A stretch of DNA of 64,000 bases from Ferribacterium limneticum (GCF_020510565.1 NZ_CP075189.1:4086052-4150051), one strand, 5' to 3'; positions 1 to 9,996 are shown, counted from the stretch's first letter. The notes: generated by a model from the sequence alone, not told the origin. Numbers and translations: made by a program.

Positions 1-1
1 C

Positions 2-721
2 GTCCAAGCCCCACCAATCCAAGCAAAGGCACCCGAGCCAGAGGCGAAAAAAGAAAGCGCCCCCGAACTCGGCAGCAGCTTCCTTGATCAGTTACGGCAA
101 CGGGCCGAAGTACGGCAACGGGAAATCCATAGCGCCCTGGCCGAACGCACTTCGATCAACGAGGCCATTGATCAGGCGCTCAAGCATCTCTTTTTCTATC
201 TGCACGAGCTGGTCCAGCAACTCAACATCATCAAACCGGATATCCCGCGTGATTACCCGTTGATCGAACAGTTCGAACTGAAACAGCTTGTCTGGCAGGA
301 AGGCTTTGCCGATTACCGGACCCAGTCACAAAGCGCCGGAGCGCTGGTCGAACTGGTTACCTTTTCCTACCACCTGAACGCTAGCAACACACTGCATATC
401 GAACGCGATGGTCCCTCGGTGGAACGCTTCCGGGCCATGCTTTTCGACTTCGGCCTGCCGTTCACCTACAAGGAATTCAAAAACGAGCGCAGTTATGTCG
501 AACGCGCCGAGTTTGAAATCCGCAGCGATGTCAGCGTCAGCGCCCGCTGGCGGGCCGATTTTTCGAAGGGCGTCATCGTCCTTGAAACGCGTAATCTCGA
601 ACGACTGGGTAGCGCCGTCTACAGCCTTCGGCCACAAGTCGTCGACCAGGCATTGCTCGACGATTTCGGCCGCCTGATCCTCGGTCAGCCCAACCGCTTC
701 CGCGAACTGGCCAAGCGCTAA
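2..721 (+). CDS. Hypothetical protein, 5' end outside the window
   Basis: An open frame runs from the first bases of the window to a TAA at 719-721, so only the C-terminal 239 residues are seen. An internal TTG at 260 could be mistaken for the start, but the upstream frame has no stop and good coding character. The visible N-terminal part is Ala/Pro/Glu/Lys-rich and then charged and helical (likely coiled coil, rich in Gln, Arg and Glu), followed by a compact mixed alpha/beta region. No signal peptide or catalytic motif is visible in this part. I do not recognise the family. It converges on the methyltransferase gene that follows, with a gap of only 4 bp. Confidence 0.7.
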   Translation, partial: VQAPPIQAKAPEPEAKKESAPELGSSFLDQLRQRAEVRQREIHSALAERTSINEAIDQALKHLFFYLHELVQQLNIIKPDIPRDYPLIEQFELKQLVWQEGFADYRTQSQSAGALVELVTFSYHLNASNTLHIERDGPSVERFRAMLFDFGLPFTYKEFKNERSYVERAEFEIRSDVSVSARWRADFSKGVIVLETRNLERLGSAVYSLRPQVVDQALLDDFGRLILGQPNRFRELAKR

Positions 722-725
722 TCAG

Positions 726-1886
726 CTACAAACGCCGGCTCTGGTCGCCGTTGGCAAAGCCGAGAAGCGCTTCGTCCAGGCCGCGGCCGATGGCGATCAC
801 CTTGAATAGCTCGCCCATTTCGTGCGGCATCAGCAACTTGCCGACGGCGCCTGCCGCCCGGATGTATTCTGGCGTTGCGTGCGGAATGCCGGCCAGACAA
901 TCGAGAATCCCGCAATTGAGCAAGAACTGTCCCTGACTGGCATACCCCAATAATTCCAGTCCGCTGGCGTGGGCCGCTGCAATAATTGCCGTGAAATCGA
1001 CGTGGACCGTGACGTCCTGCAAACCCGGCAAATAGAACGGGTCGGGATGCGCGTGGTGGCGGTAATGGCACATAAGGGTTCCACGCCCCCGTTGCTGATG
1101 ATAGAACTCGCGACGCGGGAAGCCATAGTCGATCAGCAACAGCGCCCCCTTGCTCAGGCGATGCCCCCATTCCGCCGCCCAGGCCCGTGCGGCAAGGCTG
1201 ATTTCGCTCTCGAAACCCGGCGGCAGGCTGCATTGCTCGCCAATTTCCTCGGCGGCAGCGAGCAGAGCACCGCTTGCCGGGCGCTCATTCCACCTGAAAC
1301 TGCCGCCTTCATCGACGACAACACCGCGCTCGAAAACCCCTTGGTCTCGCCAGGCAACGATGTGCGCCGGCATGGCGTCGAGCAGTTCGTTGGCGACAAC
1401 AACCCCCGAAAACTGCTCCGGCAGGCGATCCAGCCATTCAACCCGCGACAGCAGATGCGGCACGGCCGCTGCGATCGTTTCCTGCTGCCGCTGGCGCAGG
1501 TCGGCCGACAAATCAAGAATGAAATAGCGCTCCGGCAATGCTTCCGCTTTCTCCAGAGCAAGCAGTAAATCAGCGGCCAAACGGCCTGAGCCGGCACCCA
1601 CCTCAAGCACCGCCGGAACCGATGCAGCCATGACTTGGGCGACCTGCCGGGCAAGCGCCAGCCCGAATAACGCAGTCATCTCAGGGGCGGTGATGAAATC
1701 GCCAGCCGCCCCGAACTTGCGCGCTCCGGCCGCGTAATAGCCTAGCCCTGGCGCGTAGAGCAGTTGTTCCATGAAACGGGCAAAGGAAAGCCAACCGCCC
1801 GCAGCAGATATTTCCTCGACAAGGGTTTGCTGCAGGCGCTGACTGTGAGCAAGCGCCTCCGGTGCGGGAATCGGCAGGTTGTTCAT
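726..1886 (-). CDS. Class I SAM-dependent methyltransferase, MidA/NDUFAF7 family (DUF185)
   Basis: About 386 residues. The N-terminal region contains the family-typical stretch around SFARFMEQLLYAPGLGYYAAG and a phrase like GDFITAPEMTALFG. It is followed by the SAM-binding glycine motif LEVGAGSGRLA near residue 94 and an acidic strand end (ILDLSADL). Mitochondrial relatives (NDUFAF7) dimethylate an arginine of complex I; bacterial members are mostly uncharacterised, so the substrate here is unknown. I chose the ATG at 1886. A GTG at 1919 would add 11 residues, and neither has a convincing Shine-Dalgarno. It is divergent from the FIST gene. Confidence 0.85.
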   Translation of the reverse strand: MNNLPIPAPEALAHSQRLQQTLVEEISAAGGWLSFARFMEQLLYAPGLGYYAAGARKFGAAGDFITAPEMTALFGLALARQVAQVMAASVPAVLEVGAGSGRLAADLLLALEKAEALPERYFILDLSADLRQRQQETIAAAVPHLLSRVEWLDRLPEQFSGVVVANELLDAMPAHIVAWRDQGVFERGVVVDEGGSFRWNERPASGALLAAAEEIGEQCSLPPGFESEISLAARAWAAEWGHRLSKGALLLIDYGFPRREFYHQQRGRGTLMCHYRHHAHPDPFYLPGLQDVTVHVDFTAIIAAAHASGLELLGYASQGQFLLNCGILDCLAGIPHATPEYIRAAGAVGKLLMPHEMGELFKVIAIGRGLDEALLGFANGDQSRRL

Positions 1887-1964
1887 GGCAAGTTCAAAAA
1901 GTGTCAATTTTAAGGCCACTACGCGAATTTCACGGCAGCCTATGCTATTTTTGCATTCTGCATC

Positions 1965-1975
1965 AAAGGAGGAGA
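1965..1975 (+). promoter_or_regulatory. Strong Shine-Dalgarno fixing the TTG start of the FIST gene
   Basis: AAAGGAGGAGA ends 6 bp before the TTG at 1982, which is good spacing for a ribosome binding site. It decides the start against the longer open frame beginning at 1862. Confidence 0.75.
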
Positions 1976-1981
1976 CTGACC

Positions 1982-3124
1982 TTGCGCGTCAAACAAATAA
2001 TCAATCGGAAGCCAACCGATCTGGCTGTTGCGCTGGACACCTTGAAAGATCCCGCGGCGGACCTGCTGCTAATCTTCGGCAGCATCGAACACTTCAGTTT
2101 TCCGGGATTCCACGAGTCAATCCACCGTGCATTTCCCGAAGCCTTGCTGCTCGGTTGTTCAACGGCTGGCGAAATCACGTCGGCTGGTGTTGATGACGGA
2201 TCCTGCACCATCACTGCCATCAAATTCGACCAAACCCGCCTCAATCAGGGCAGCACACGGCTGGCCGGCATGGAGGACTCCTTCGCGGCCGGCGAGAGAC
2301 TGGGCAAACAGATTGTGGCGGCCGATCTCAAAGCCGTCCTCGTTTTCGGGCCTGGCGTACAAATCAACGGTAGCGCCCTGGTCAATGGCATTACCAGCAT
2401 AATTGGCAACGCCATTCCGATTACCGGTGGTCTGGCCGGTGACGGCGGGGCGTTCAAGGAAACATTCACCATTGGCCCGGACGGCGTGGCCAACGACCAC
2501 ATCGTCGCACTTGGTCTGGGTGGCGATGGACTGCGCTTCGGCCACGGCTCCTTCGGTGGCTGGGAGCCTTTCGGGCCAGCCCGCAAGGTGACGCGCTGCG
2601 ACGGCAATATCCTGCATGAACTGGACGGCGAGCCGGCACTCGAAATTTACCGACGCTACTTGGGCGAGCACGCCAAGGGACTGCCGGCATCGGGGCTGCT
2701 TTTCCCCTTCGCCATGCTCGGCGAAGACCATAGCGCGGTCGGTTTGATCCGCACCATTCTCGGCATCGACGAAGCCAGCGGCAGCCTGATCCTGGCTGGC
2801 GAGATCGACCCGGATGGCTATTTGCGCCTGATGCACGCCAGCACCGACAAACTGGTTAGCGGTGCAGAATCGGCAGCGGAAGCGGCTGCCGCCATGCTGC
2901 AAAACAGCGGCGAAAGTCTGGCCATTCTGGTCAGCTGCGTCGGGCGAAAACTGGTCATGGGCAACCGTGTTGACGAAGAAGTCGAGGCTGTCGGCGAGGT
3001 ATTCGGCCAGGCTGGCACACTGACGGGCTTCTACTCCTACGGAGAAATCAGCCCGTTCGCACCCGGCGCATCGTGCAAATTGCACAATCAGACAATGACC
3101 ATCACCTGCCTGAGTGAGGCCTGA
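1982..3124 (+). CDS. FIST domain sensory protein
   Basis: About 380 residues matching FIST-N plus FIST-C architecture. There is an N-terminal segment with LLLGCSTAGEI, a central phrase VFGPGVQINGSALVNGI followed by GGLAGDGGAF, and a C-terminal FIST-C part ending in GFYSYGEISPF. FIST proteins are thought to bind small ligands such as amino acids and to work with signalling proteins. The start is a TTG at 1982, chosen because a near-perfect AAAGGAGGAG sits about 8 bp upstream; the frame extends further upstream without RBS support. Its end touches or overlaps the hybrid kinase gene, so the two are almost certainly co-translated and functionally paired. Confidence 0.9.
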   Translation: MRVKQIINRKPTDLAVALDTLKDPAADLLLIFGSIEHFSFPGFHESIHRAFPEALLLGCSTAGEITSAGVDDGSCTITAIKFDQTRLNQGSTRLAGMEDSFAAGERLGKQIVAADLKAVLVFGPGVQINGSALVNGITSIIGNAIPITGGLAGDGGAFKETFTIGPDGVANDHIVALGLGGDGLRFGHGSFGGWEPFGPARKVTRCDGNILHELDGEPALEIYRRYLGEHAKGLPASGLLFPFAMLGEDHSAVGLIRTILGIDEASGSLILAGEIDPDGYLRLMHASTDKLVSGAESAAEAAAAMLQNSGESLAILVSCVGRKLVMGNRVDEEVEAVGEVFGQAGTLTGFYSYGEISPFAPGASCKLHNQTMTITCLSEA

Positions 3125-3134
3125 CCCAAACCGC

Positions 3135-5891
3135 ATGCAAAAAGCGCTTCTCCGGCAACTCAAACGCAGCCTTGGGATCGGAAACGAGGCTGAACTGGCT
3201 GCGTTGCTGCATTCGATGAGCAACGCAGCGACGACGGCGGATCCAGCCTTGCGGGCCGCCCTGGAAGGCTTTGGCGACTTCCTTGCGCGCGTCGACGGCA
3301 GCTACGAGCAATACGAGCGCGATCTTGATTTGCGTACCCGCAGCCTGGAAATATCCTCGTCCGAACTCTCGGACAGCAACGAGAAACTGCGTCTGTCGCT
3401 GGCTGACCGCGAAAATGCGCTGCGTTCCTTGCGAAAAACGGTCCGGCATTTGTTGCCGGACGATGATCGAAGCGATCACACCGATACGTTTGCCGATGAA
3501 GATATCGCCGAACTCTCCAAGCGAATCGCCTCAATGGTCGCGGAAAGCGAGCACGGCCGACGTGAGCTGGCGACCCAGAAATTCGCCCTCGACCAGCATG
3601 CGATCGTCAGCATCACTGACACCGCCGGCACGATTTTGTATGCCAACGATCGTTTTTGCGACATCAGCGGTTACGCCCGCGAAGAACTTCTTGGGCGCAA
3701 CCACCGCATCATCAATTCCGGCACGCATCCGCCAGAAATGTTCCGCGACATGTGGCAAACCATCTCGCTTGGCCAAGTCTGGCGGGGCGAGGTCTGCAAC
3801 CGGGCGCGTGGCGGCAATCTGTACTGGGTGAACGCCACCATTGTCCCGCTGCTGAATGCCGCGGGAGAGCCCGAGCGCCATATTGCCATCCGGACTGACA
3901 TCACCGATCGCAAACGCATCGAGGCACAACTGTCAGAGCAGTTGCATCTGGTCGAGGAGTTGATCGAGGCCATCCCGCTGCCGGTTTACCTGAAAGATGA
4001 TGCCGGACGCTATGTTCGCCTGAACCGCGCTTTCGAATTGTTCTTCCATATCAAGCGCGATGCCATCATCGGCCACACGCTGAACGACCTCCTGCCACCG
4101 GAAGATGCCCGCCTGCATACGGAAAAAGATGCCGAGCTGTTTGCCAGCAAAGGAATGCAATCTTATGAGGCCTCGGTGCACAGCCGGGATGGGATCATTC
4201 ACGATACGGTCTATCGCAAAGCAGCACTGACCCACCGCGATGGCAGCGTTTCCGGATTGCTCGGTGTCATCGTCGACATCACCGAGCGAAAACGGGCCGA
4301 GATTGAGGTCCTGCGTGCCAAGGAAGCAGCAGAAGCAGCAAGCCGGGCGAAAAGCGATTTTCTCGCCAACATGAGTCACGAAATTCGTACACCGATGAAC
4401 GGCGTCATCGGGATGACCGATTTGGTGCTGGAAACAGCCTTAACCTCGGAGCAACGCGAATATCTGAACATTGCGAAGTCTTCAGCTGAGTCGCTGCTCA
4501 CCATCATCAACGACATTCTCGATTTTTCGAAAATCGAAGCCGGCAAACTGCTCGTCGAGGAGATTTCCTTCGATCTGTATCGCCTCATCGCCGAAGTCCT
4601 CAAGCCCCTGGCCTTACGCGCCCACGAAAAGGGAATCGAGCTGCTCAGCGAAATACTTCACGATGTGCCCCGCTACGTCCTGGGCGACCCCAGTCGTATC
4701 CGGCAGGTGCTGGTCAATCTGATCGGCAATGCCATCAAGTTCACGAACCATGGGGAAATCGTCCTGCGCACCGAGCTGACGCAATTGCAGGAAGGTCACG
4801 CAGTCGTCCATTTTGCCGTGCGCGACACGGGCATCGGCATCGCTCCCGACAAGCAGGAACTGATTTTTGACGCCTTCTCACAAGAAGATACTTCAACGAC
4901 ACGAAAGTATGGCGGTACCGGGCTTGGCCTATCGATTTGTCGTCATCTGGTCGAACTCATGGGTGGCCGGATGTGGCTGCTCAGCGAGGCAGGCAAAGGC
5001 AGTACGTTCCACTTTTCGGTACAACTTAAAGTCTCGGAGCAGGCAAGCCCGGCCATTGGCAGCGAGGTCGACTTGCTCGGCCGACGCATCCTTATTGTGG
5101 ACGACAACGCAACCAACCGACGCATTCTGAGCGGCATGCTCAGCTTGCTGAAAGCCATCCCCAGCGACGTCGATTCTGCGCAGGCTGCACTCACCTTGAT
5201 GCAAGAGGGCAACACGGATTTCGATTGCATCCTGCTCGATGCACAAATGCCCCGGATGGACGGTTATGAACTGGCCAGCCGCCTGCGCGCAACCCACAAA
5301 AATCTGCCGCCGATGTTGATGCTCTCATCCGGAGCCCTGCGCGGCGATGCCCAACGCTGCCAGGAAGCCGGAATCGCCGGATTTTTCTCCAAACCCATTT
5401 CACTCGACGAATTGCATGCGGCACTTGGGCGCCTGTTCGACAACGCAGCCCCCGCCATGCACTCGACCGGAAAACCGCTGGTCACCCGCCATTCGTTGCG
5501 GGAAGCGCGGCGCGCCCTGAATATCCTGCTGGTCGAAGATCATCCGACCAATCAGAAACTTGCCCTCGGCCTGCTCGGCAAATGGGGGCACGAAGCCACG
5601 CTGGCGCTAAACGGTCAGGAAGCGCTCGATATTCTGGCGACCATGTCCTTCGATGTGATCCTGATGGACATGCAGATGCCGGTCATGGGTGGCATCGAAG
5701 CAACGCAACGAATCCGGGCCCGCGAGGCTGATCGTCACCTGCCGCGCACACCGATCATCGCCATGACTGCCGCCGCCATGCAGGAGGACCGTGACGCCTG
5801 CCTGGCGGCCGGCATGGACGACTATCTTTCCAAGCCGATCAGGGTCAAGGAGTTGCAGGAAAAATTGCAGACTTTTGGTGGAAACCACTGA
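3135..5891 (+). CDS. Hybrid sensor histidine kinase (PAS-PAS-HisKA-HATPase-REC-REC)
   Basis: About 918 residues from the ATG at 3135. A GTG at 3114, overlapping the FIST stop, is the alternative. Order: helical N-terminal region (about 1-150), two PAS domains (about 155-270 and 275-395), and HisKA with the phospho-accepting His at about 415 in [10 protein letters not shown]. An HATPase domain follows ([20 protein letters not shown]), then two receiver domains with likely phosphorylated Asp at about 702 ([12 protein letters not shown]) and 845 ([12 protein letters not shown]). No transmembrane segment is evident, so it is probably cytoplasmic. It probably senses with or through the FIST protein directly upstream. 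No HPt domain or output regulator is next to it. Confidence 0.93.
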   Translation: MQKALLRQLKRSLGIGNEAELAALLHSMSNAATTADPALRAALEGFGDFLARVDGSYEQYERDLDLRTRSLEISSSELSDSNEKLRLSLADRENALRSLRKTVRHLLPDDDRSDHTDTFADEDIAELSKRIASMVAESEHGRRELATQKFALDQHAIVSITDTAGTILYANDRFCDISGYAREELLGRNHRIINSGTHPPEMFRDMWQTISLGQVWRGEVCNRARGGNLYWVNATIVPLLNAAGEPERHIAIRTDITDRKRIEAQLSEQLHLVEELIEAIPLPVYLKDDAGRYVRLNRAFELFFHIKRDAIIGHTLNDLLPPEDARLHTEKDAELFASKGMQSYEASVHSRDGIIHDTVYRKAALTHRDGSVSGLLGVIVDITERKRAEIEVLRAKEAAEAASRAKSDFLANMSHEIRTPMNGVIGMTDLVLETALTSEQREYLNIAKSSAESLLTIINDILDFSKIEAGKLLVEEISFDLYRLIAEVLKPLALRAHEKGIELLSEILHDVPRYVLGDPSRIRQVLVNLIGNAIKFTNHGEIVLRTELTQLQEGHAVVHFAVRDTGIGIAPDKQELIFDAFSQEDTSTTRKYGGTGLGLSICRHLVELMGGRMWLLSEAGKGSTFHFSVQLKVSEQASPAIGSEVDLLGRRILIVDDNATNRRILSGMLSLLKAIPSDVDSAQAALTLMQEGNTDFDCILLDAQMPRMDGYELASRLRATHKNLPPMLMLSSGALRGDAQRCQEAGIAGFFSKPISLDELHAALGRLFDNAAPAMHSTGKPLVTRHSLREARRALNILLVEDHPTNQKLALGLLGKWGHEATLALNGQEALDILATMSFDVILMDMQMPVMGGIEATQRIRAREADRHLPRTPIIAMTAAAMQEDRDACLAAGMDDYLSKPIRVKELQEKLQTFGGNH

Positions 5892-5957
5892 TTCAACGCA
5901 GAATTTTTTCGTCCGACTGGTGACACAAGGTAAACTGGCGATCTTTTGCGTTTTACG

Positions 5958-5980
5958 CAATAAATCCGGTTGACCGTAGG
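5958..5980 (-). repeat. Dispersed 36-bp repeat, degraded copy upstream of ttcA
   Basis: On the minus strand this reads CCTACGGTCAACCGGA followed by a diverged half. Only the conserved left half matches the family well; the right half keeps a TAAAACGC-like echo further left. It lies in the leader of ttcA. Confidence 0.5.
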
Positions 5981-6023
5981 AATCACGCTACATGGTCAGT
6001 CCACCGCCCTTTTTCCTTGCCCC

Positions 6024-6887
6024 ATGACCCAATCGAACAACCTGCAAAAGCTGCGCAAATATCTGGAAGGCCGTACCGGCAAAGCGATCATCGACTACAA
6101 CATGATCGAGGATGGCGATACGGTGCTCGTCTGTGTTTCCGGGGGCAAGGATTCCTACACGCTGCTCGCCATGCTGATGGCGCTGCAAAAGCGCGCGCCG
6201 GTCAAATTCCGCCTGGTCGCCATGAATCTCGATCAGAAGCAGCCCGGCTTTCCCGCTGACATCCTGCCCCGCTATTTCGAATCGATCGGTATCGAGCATC
6301 GGATTGTTGAAGCCGACACCTATTCAGTCGTCAAGGAAAAGATTCCCGAAGGAAAAACCACCTGCTCGCTCTGTTCGCGACTCCGCCGTGGCGTCATCTA
6401 CCGAACCGCCAAGGAACTGGGCGCCAACAAGATTGCCCTCGGCCATCATCGCGATGACATGGTCCATACGCTCTTTCTCAACATGCTCTTCGGCGGCAAG
6501 CTCAAGGCCATGCCGCCGAAACTCGTCACCGACGACAAGGCGCATGTCGTCATCCGGCCCCTGGCCTATTGCGCCGAGTCCGATATCGCCAAATTCGCCC
6601 GCGGCATGGAATTTCCGATCATCCCCTGTAACCTGTGCGGCTCGCAGGACAACCTGCAGCGCCAGAAGATCCGGGAAATGATGCAGGATTGGGACAAGCG
6701 CTATCCAGGTCGTACCGAATCCGTATTTACCGCCATGCAAAATGTCGTTCCCTCCCACCTGGCTGATGGCGACCTATTTGATTTTCGCGGACTGACGCTG
6801 GACACCCCGGTCGCGGAGGGCGATATTGCATTTGACCTCCCGGAAATGCCGATCAGCGGGACCATCCCGATAAGCCTTTCGGCATAA
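6024..6887 (+). CDS. ttcA: tRNA 2-thiocytidine biosynthesis protein TtcA
   Basis: About 287 residues. TtcA is an Fe-S-dependent enzyme that adenylates and thiolates C32 of certain tRNAs. The PP-loop SGGKDS lies at residues 39-44. Cysteine pairs C114/C117 (CSLC) and C202/C205 (CNLC) match the cluster- and sulfur-handling cysteines of the family. I chose the ATG at 6024, which gives the usual N-terminus followed by [14 protein letters not shown]. The frame is open upstream to 5970 through a degraded copy of the dispersed repeat, but that extension is not TtcA-like. Confidence 0.95.
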   Translation: MTQSNNLQKLRKYLEGRTGKAIIDYNMIEDGDTVLVCVSGGKDSYTLLAMLMALQKRAPVKFRLVAMNLDQKQPGFPADILPRYFESIGIEHRIVEADTYSVVKEKIPEGKTTCSLCSRLRRGVIYRTAKELGANKIALGHHRDDMVHTLFLNMLFGGKLKAMPPKLVTDDKAHVVIRPLAYCAESDIAKFARGMEFPIIPCNLCGSQDNLQRQKIREMMQDWDKRYPGRTESVFTAMQNVVPSHLADGDLFDFRGLTLDTPVAEGDIAFDLPEMPISGTIPISLSA

Positions 6888-6949
6888 TGCAGAAGCAGCG
6901 CGATCAACATATAATGAGCAGTCGTTTATTCATGGACTCCAGGTAGACA

Positions 6950-7852
6950 ATGAGTGCCACGCAACGAAAACTGATTGTGATGTTCGCCGATGTCTCCGGC
7001 AGTACCGCGCTTTTCGAGCGTCTTGGAGACAAAGAGGCAATGCATGCAGTTGAACGTTGCCTCAAGCGCATGAAGCGCTCCATCGATGGCTACAAGGGCA
7101 AGACTATCCAGGTGGTCGGTGACGAGTTGCTTGGTGCGTTTGAAACTGCGGAAGATGCCTGCCAGGCGGCCATTGACATGCAGCAGCGGATTGCCGACCT
7201 GCCGCCCGTTTCTGGCCTGAAATTGACTATCCGCATTGGCTTGCACTGCGGCGAAGTGTTGGACGATGGCAAAAAACTCACCGGATCGGCTGTTTCAACG
7301 GCCGCCCGTATTGCGGGGATTGCCCGACGCGACCAGATTTTGTGCAGTTCACTTCTCGTCGAGGCCCTGGCCGAACCAAGCTTCATTTCTGCCAATCCCG
7401 TCCCCGAACTAGGTAGCGTTCCAGAAGACGGCGAAGCTCTGGCACTTTTCCAGATCAACTGGCCGAACTATCAGGGTGCCACCGCGAATTCAGCGCACTC
7501 GGCTTTCGGCCCAAGCAGCGCCGTCCCCGTCGACCGACTTTGTGTTCGCCATCGCGGCAAGGCTTTTTTGCTTGACGACAAGACCCCGGTCCTGACCATC
7601 GGCCGTGATCTTGGCTGCAAACTGATCATCGATGATCGCAAAGCCTCCCGGCAACACGCACGGGTTGAAAGGCGGGGTGATGGCTTCTATCTGGTCGACA
7701 CCAGCACAAATGGCTGCTTTGTCACGCTCTCAGGACGCCAGGAAGTCATGGTCCGGCGCCATGAAATTCAACTCGAAAGTCGTGGCCAGATCAGTTTTGG
7801 CAATTCAGGCAACGATCCTTTGGCCGATATCGCCGAGTTCGAGCACCTGTAA
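6950..7852 (+). CDS. Class III adenylate/guanylate cyclase domain fused to an FHA domain
   Basis: 300 residues. The N-terminal half is a nucleotide cyclase catalytic domain with both metal-binding aspartates in place: FADVSGST (about residue 14) and VVGDELLGAF (about 58), plus RIGLHCGEV. The C-terminal third is an FHA domain with the hallmark order GRDLGC, SRQHARVE and TSTNGCFV (about residues 220-270), which would bind phosphothreonine. There is no membrane segment. It probably makes a cyclic nucleotide, or is a regulatory pseudo-cyclase, under control of Ser/Thr phosphorylation. No kinase is adjacent. A CAGG-type ribosome binding site precedes the ATG, and TATAAT at about 6911 is a possible -10. 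Confidence 0.9.
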   Translation: MSATQRKLIVMFADVSGSTALFERLGDKEAMHAVERCLKRMKRSIDGYKGKTIQVVGDELLGAFETAEDACQAAIDMQQRIADLPPVSGLKLTIRIGLHCGEVLDDGKKLTGSAVSTAARIAGIARRDQILCSSLLVEALAEPSFISANPVPELGSVPEDGEALALFQINWPNYQGATANSAHSAFGPSSAVPVDRLCVRHRGKAFLLDDKTPVLTIGRDLGCKLIIDDRKASRQHARVERRGDGFYLVDTSTNGCFVTLSGRQEVMVRRHEIQLESRGQISFGNSGNDPLADIAEFEHL

Positions 7853-7858
7853 ACGAAA

Positions 7859-7882
7859 ATCGGCCATCCGCAGATGGCCGAT
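7859..7882 (-). terminator. Intrinsic terminator for the PsiF-repeat gene
   Basis: A 10-bp perfect stem (ATCGGCCATC / GATGGCCGAT) with a 4-base loop lies between two converging genes. Read on the minus strand it is followed by TTTCGTTT, so it best terminates the leftward PsiF gene; the plus-strand side has no T tract. Confidence 0.7.
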
Positions 7883-7901
7883 TGCTCCCTGAGCAAGTTG
7901 G

Positions 7902-8159
7902 TTACTTGGCGGCAGCGTCAGCAGTGCACTTCTTCATGAAGCTGTTCTTGGCAGCGCCAGCCAGTTTCTTTTCCTTGGCTGTGGCAGCACAAGCTTCGTT
8001 TTCAGGAGCGGCGCCGGCATCCTTGGTGCACTTCTTCATGAAGCTGTTCTTGGCGGCACCCGCCAGCTTTTTCTCGGCGGCCTTCGCGGCACAATCATCA
8101 GTGGCGTAGGCGGTCGAAGCAGCAAAAGCAACAATCAACAGACCGATCAATTTCTTCAT
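7902..8159 (-). CDS. Secreted PsiF-repeat protein
   Basis: 85 residues from the ATG at 8159, which has GAGGGG upstream. A signal peptide (MKKLIGLLIVAFAASTAYA) is followed by two near-identical PsiF units, each with KKLAGAAKNSFMKKC separated by an Ala/Glu-rich spacer. Four cysteines could form two disulfides. PsiF of E. coli is phosphate-starvation inducible with unknown function; the same family name is all that can be said here. It is a stand-alone gene with its own terminator. Confidence 0.88.
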   Translation of the reverse strand: MKKLIGLLIVAFAASTAYATDDCAAKAAEKKLAGAAKNSFMKKCTKDAGAAPENEACAATAKEKKLAGAAKNSFMKKCTADAAAK

Positions 8160-8206
8160 TGGATGTCCCCTCAATAAGGTTGAAAAGCCGAAGCACTATC
8201 GGCCAT

Positions 8207-9142
8207 TCATGCGTCATCGTCAAGCATCGTGCGCTGCTGACGATCCATGAAATCCTGCATGCTGTCGATTCCGCGAAATTGAAGAATCGTGTTGCGTACG
8301 GCCGCTTCGAGCAGCACTGCGAGGTTGCGTCCGGCGGCCACGGGAATCACCACCTTGCGGATCGGAACACCCAAGACTTCATGCGTTTGGGCATCCAGCG
8401 GCAGACGTGGCGCATCGGCCGCGGTCGATGTTTTCTGTAGATGCACAATCAGCTTGAGCTTCATTTTCCGGCGTGACGCAGTTTCGCCAAAAATCGTCCG
8501 GATATTGAGCAAACCGAGCCCGCGCACCTCGAGAAAGTCACGCAGCATTCCGGGGCAGCGGCCTTCGATGGTGGTTGGCGCAATACGGGCCATTTCGACG
8601 ACATCATCAGCAACCAGCCCGTGCCCCCGGGAGATTAACTCCAGCGCCAGTTCCGACTTGCCTACACCGGAATCTCCGGTAATCAGGATGCCCATGCCCA
8701 GGACATCCATGAAAACACCGTGGAGGCTTACCGTATCGGCCAGACGAGCCGACAGATAGATGCGCAACAGGTCGATGATGGCCGAACACGGCTTGGGCGA
8801 GAAAATCAGCGGGGTCGTCAATTGGGTACAGGTTTCGACCACCAATGGCGGTGGCGTCAGCCCGTCAGCGACGATCACCGCGGGCGGTTGTGCACCGAGC
8901 AGATCGCCAAGCATTTGTGCGAAACGACGCTCGCCAATGCGCATGGCCCATTCGTATTCGGCAAGGCCAAGAACCTGCAGACGTTCCGGGTGAATGATAT
9001 TGATGTGACCAACCAGATCGGCGCCATAGTTGTTGGAGCCCTTGATCTCGATACGACGGTCGGCCTGCGGAACAACGTTCCAGTTCAGCAGCAGCTTTTC
9101 GCGATTGTCCTCGTAAAGCTGAACCAGGCTTACGTGGCGCAC
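8207..9142 (-). CDS. hprK: HPr kinase/phosphorylase
   Basis: 311 residues. HprK phosphorylates and dephosphorylates a serine of HPr-type carriers. The Walker A motif GDSGVGKS is at residues 156-163. The N-terminal regulatory domain and the family phrase ADDVVEMARI, with the later EVRGLGLLNIRTIFG signature, are present. It lies immediately downstream of ptsN, the usual order in Betaproteobacteria, where the incomplete PTS links nitrogen, carbon and sigma-54 regulation rather than importing sugars. Confidence 0.96.
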   Translation of the reverse strand: MRHVSLVQLYEDNREKLLLNWNVVPQADRRIEIKGSNNYGADLVGHINIIHPERLQVLGLAEYEWAMRIGERRFAQMLGDLLGAQPPAVIVADGLTPPPLVVETCTQLTTPLIFSPKPCSAIIDLLRIYLSARLADTVSLHGVFMDVLGMGILITGDSGVGKSELALELISRGHGLVADDVVEMARIAPTTIEGRCPGMLRDFLEVRGLGLLNIRTIFGETASRRKMKLKLIVHLQKTSTAADAPRLPLDAQTHEVLGVPIRKVVIPVAAGRNLAVLLEAAVRNTILQFRGIDSMQDFMDRQQRTMLDDDA

Positions 9143-9151
9143 GAACTAAAC

Positions 9152-9598
9152 TCAGCCCTGAAACAGAGCAACAACAGCCGCAGCGTCGGGAGCGACGTGC
9201 AATTTTTCGCGGAATGCGCGATCAGAAAAATTCTGGGCCAACTCCGAAAGTATCTGCAAATGCTGCTCAGTCGCCTGCTCGGGAACCAATAGAACGAAGA
9301 GCAGATCAACGGGGCGACCATCGGGTGAATCGAACGGTACCGGGGTTGCCAGACGCAGGAATGCGCCAACAGCTTGTTTCAGCCCCTTGATTCGACCATG
9401 GGGAATCGCCACACCCTGGCCCAAACCGGTGGAACCGAGCTTTTCGCGGGCGAACAGGCTATCGAAAATGATCGATCGGGCAAGACCCAGTCGATTTTCG
9501 AAGAGCATGCCTGCCTGCTCGAAGACCCGCTTCTTGCTGCTGGCTTCAAGATCGAGCAGAACCTGATCGGTTGATAGAAGATTGGTTAAGGGGTTCAT
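9152..9598 (-). CDS. ptsN: PTS IIA-like nitrogen regulatory protein EIIA-Ntr
   Basis: 148 residues, the usual length of a single-domain EIIA-Ntr. The phosphorylated histidine is H67 in GVAIPHGRI. EIIA-Ntr receives phosphate from NPr and controls potassium and stress responses. It lies between hpf and hprK, but an intrinsic terminator separates it from hpf, so ptsN-hprK may have their own transcript or depend on read-through. Confidence 0.96.
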   Translation of the reverse strand: MNPLTNLLSTDQVLLDLEASSKKRVFEQAGMLFENRLGLARSIIFDSLFAREKLGSTGLGQGVAIPHGRIKGLKQAVGAFLRLATPVPFDSPDGRPVDLLFVLLVPEQATEQHLQILSELAQNFSDRAFREKLHVAPDAAAVVALFQG

Positions 9599-9619
9599 AG
9601 GGAAGGTGAGAAAAACAAA

Positions 9620-9644
9620 GGCCGCAACCGGTTACGGTGCGGCC
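9620..9644 (-). terminator. Intrinsic terminator between hpf and ptsN
   Basis: GGCCGCA and TGCGGCC arms, extended by CCG/CGG around a GTTA loop, form a stem with one bulge. On the minus strand it is followed by the T-rich tail CTTTGTTTTTC. It would end most rpoN-hpf transcripts before ptsN. Confidence 0.78.
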
Positions 9645-9654
9645 CGTTCAGCGC

Positions 9655-9981
9655 TTATTCAGCGACGGTATGCAGCCCGGGCTTGTCACCGCGATGGTGG
9701 TCCTGGACCTTTTGCTTGTACTTCTGAACCTGACGGTCCAGTTTGTCGAACAAGGCATCGATAGCGGCATAGAGATCGTCACCGGACTCTTCGACGTGGA
9801 TGTCCTTACCCGGTACGTGAAGGGTGACTTCGCCTTTTTGCTTGAGCTTTTCAACCGACAAAACGACGCTGACGCCGGTTACCTTGTCAAAATGGCGGAT
9901 CACCGGATCCAGCTTGTTTTCAACGTATTCACGAAGGGCCGGGGTAACTTCAATATGGTGACCACTAATCTGCAGATTCAC
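9655..9981 (-). CDS. hpf: Ribosome hibernation promoting factor
   Basis: 108 residues, the short HPF/YhbH type. It begins [24 protein letters not shown] and keeps the family strand-helix pattern with [18 protein letters not shown] dimerises idle 70S ribosomes into 100S particles in stationary phase. It directly follows rpoN, as in most Proteobacteria. A short Lys/His-rich tail ends the protein. Confidence 0.95.
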   Translation of the reverse strand: MNLQISGHHIEVTPALREYVENKLDPVIRHFDKVTGVSVVLSVEKLKQKGEVTLHVPGKDIHVEESGDDLYAAIDALFDKLDRQVQKYKQKVQDHHRGDKPGLHTVAE

Positions 9982-9996
9982 TTTTATCTCCTCTCT

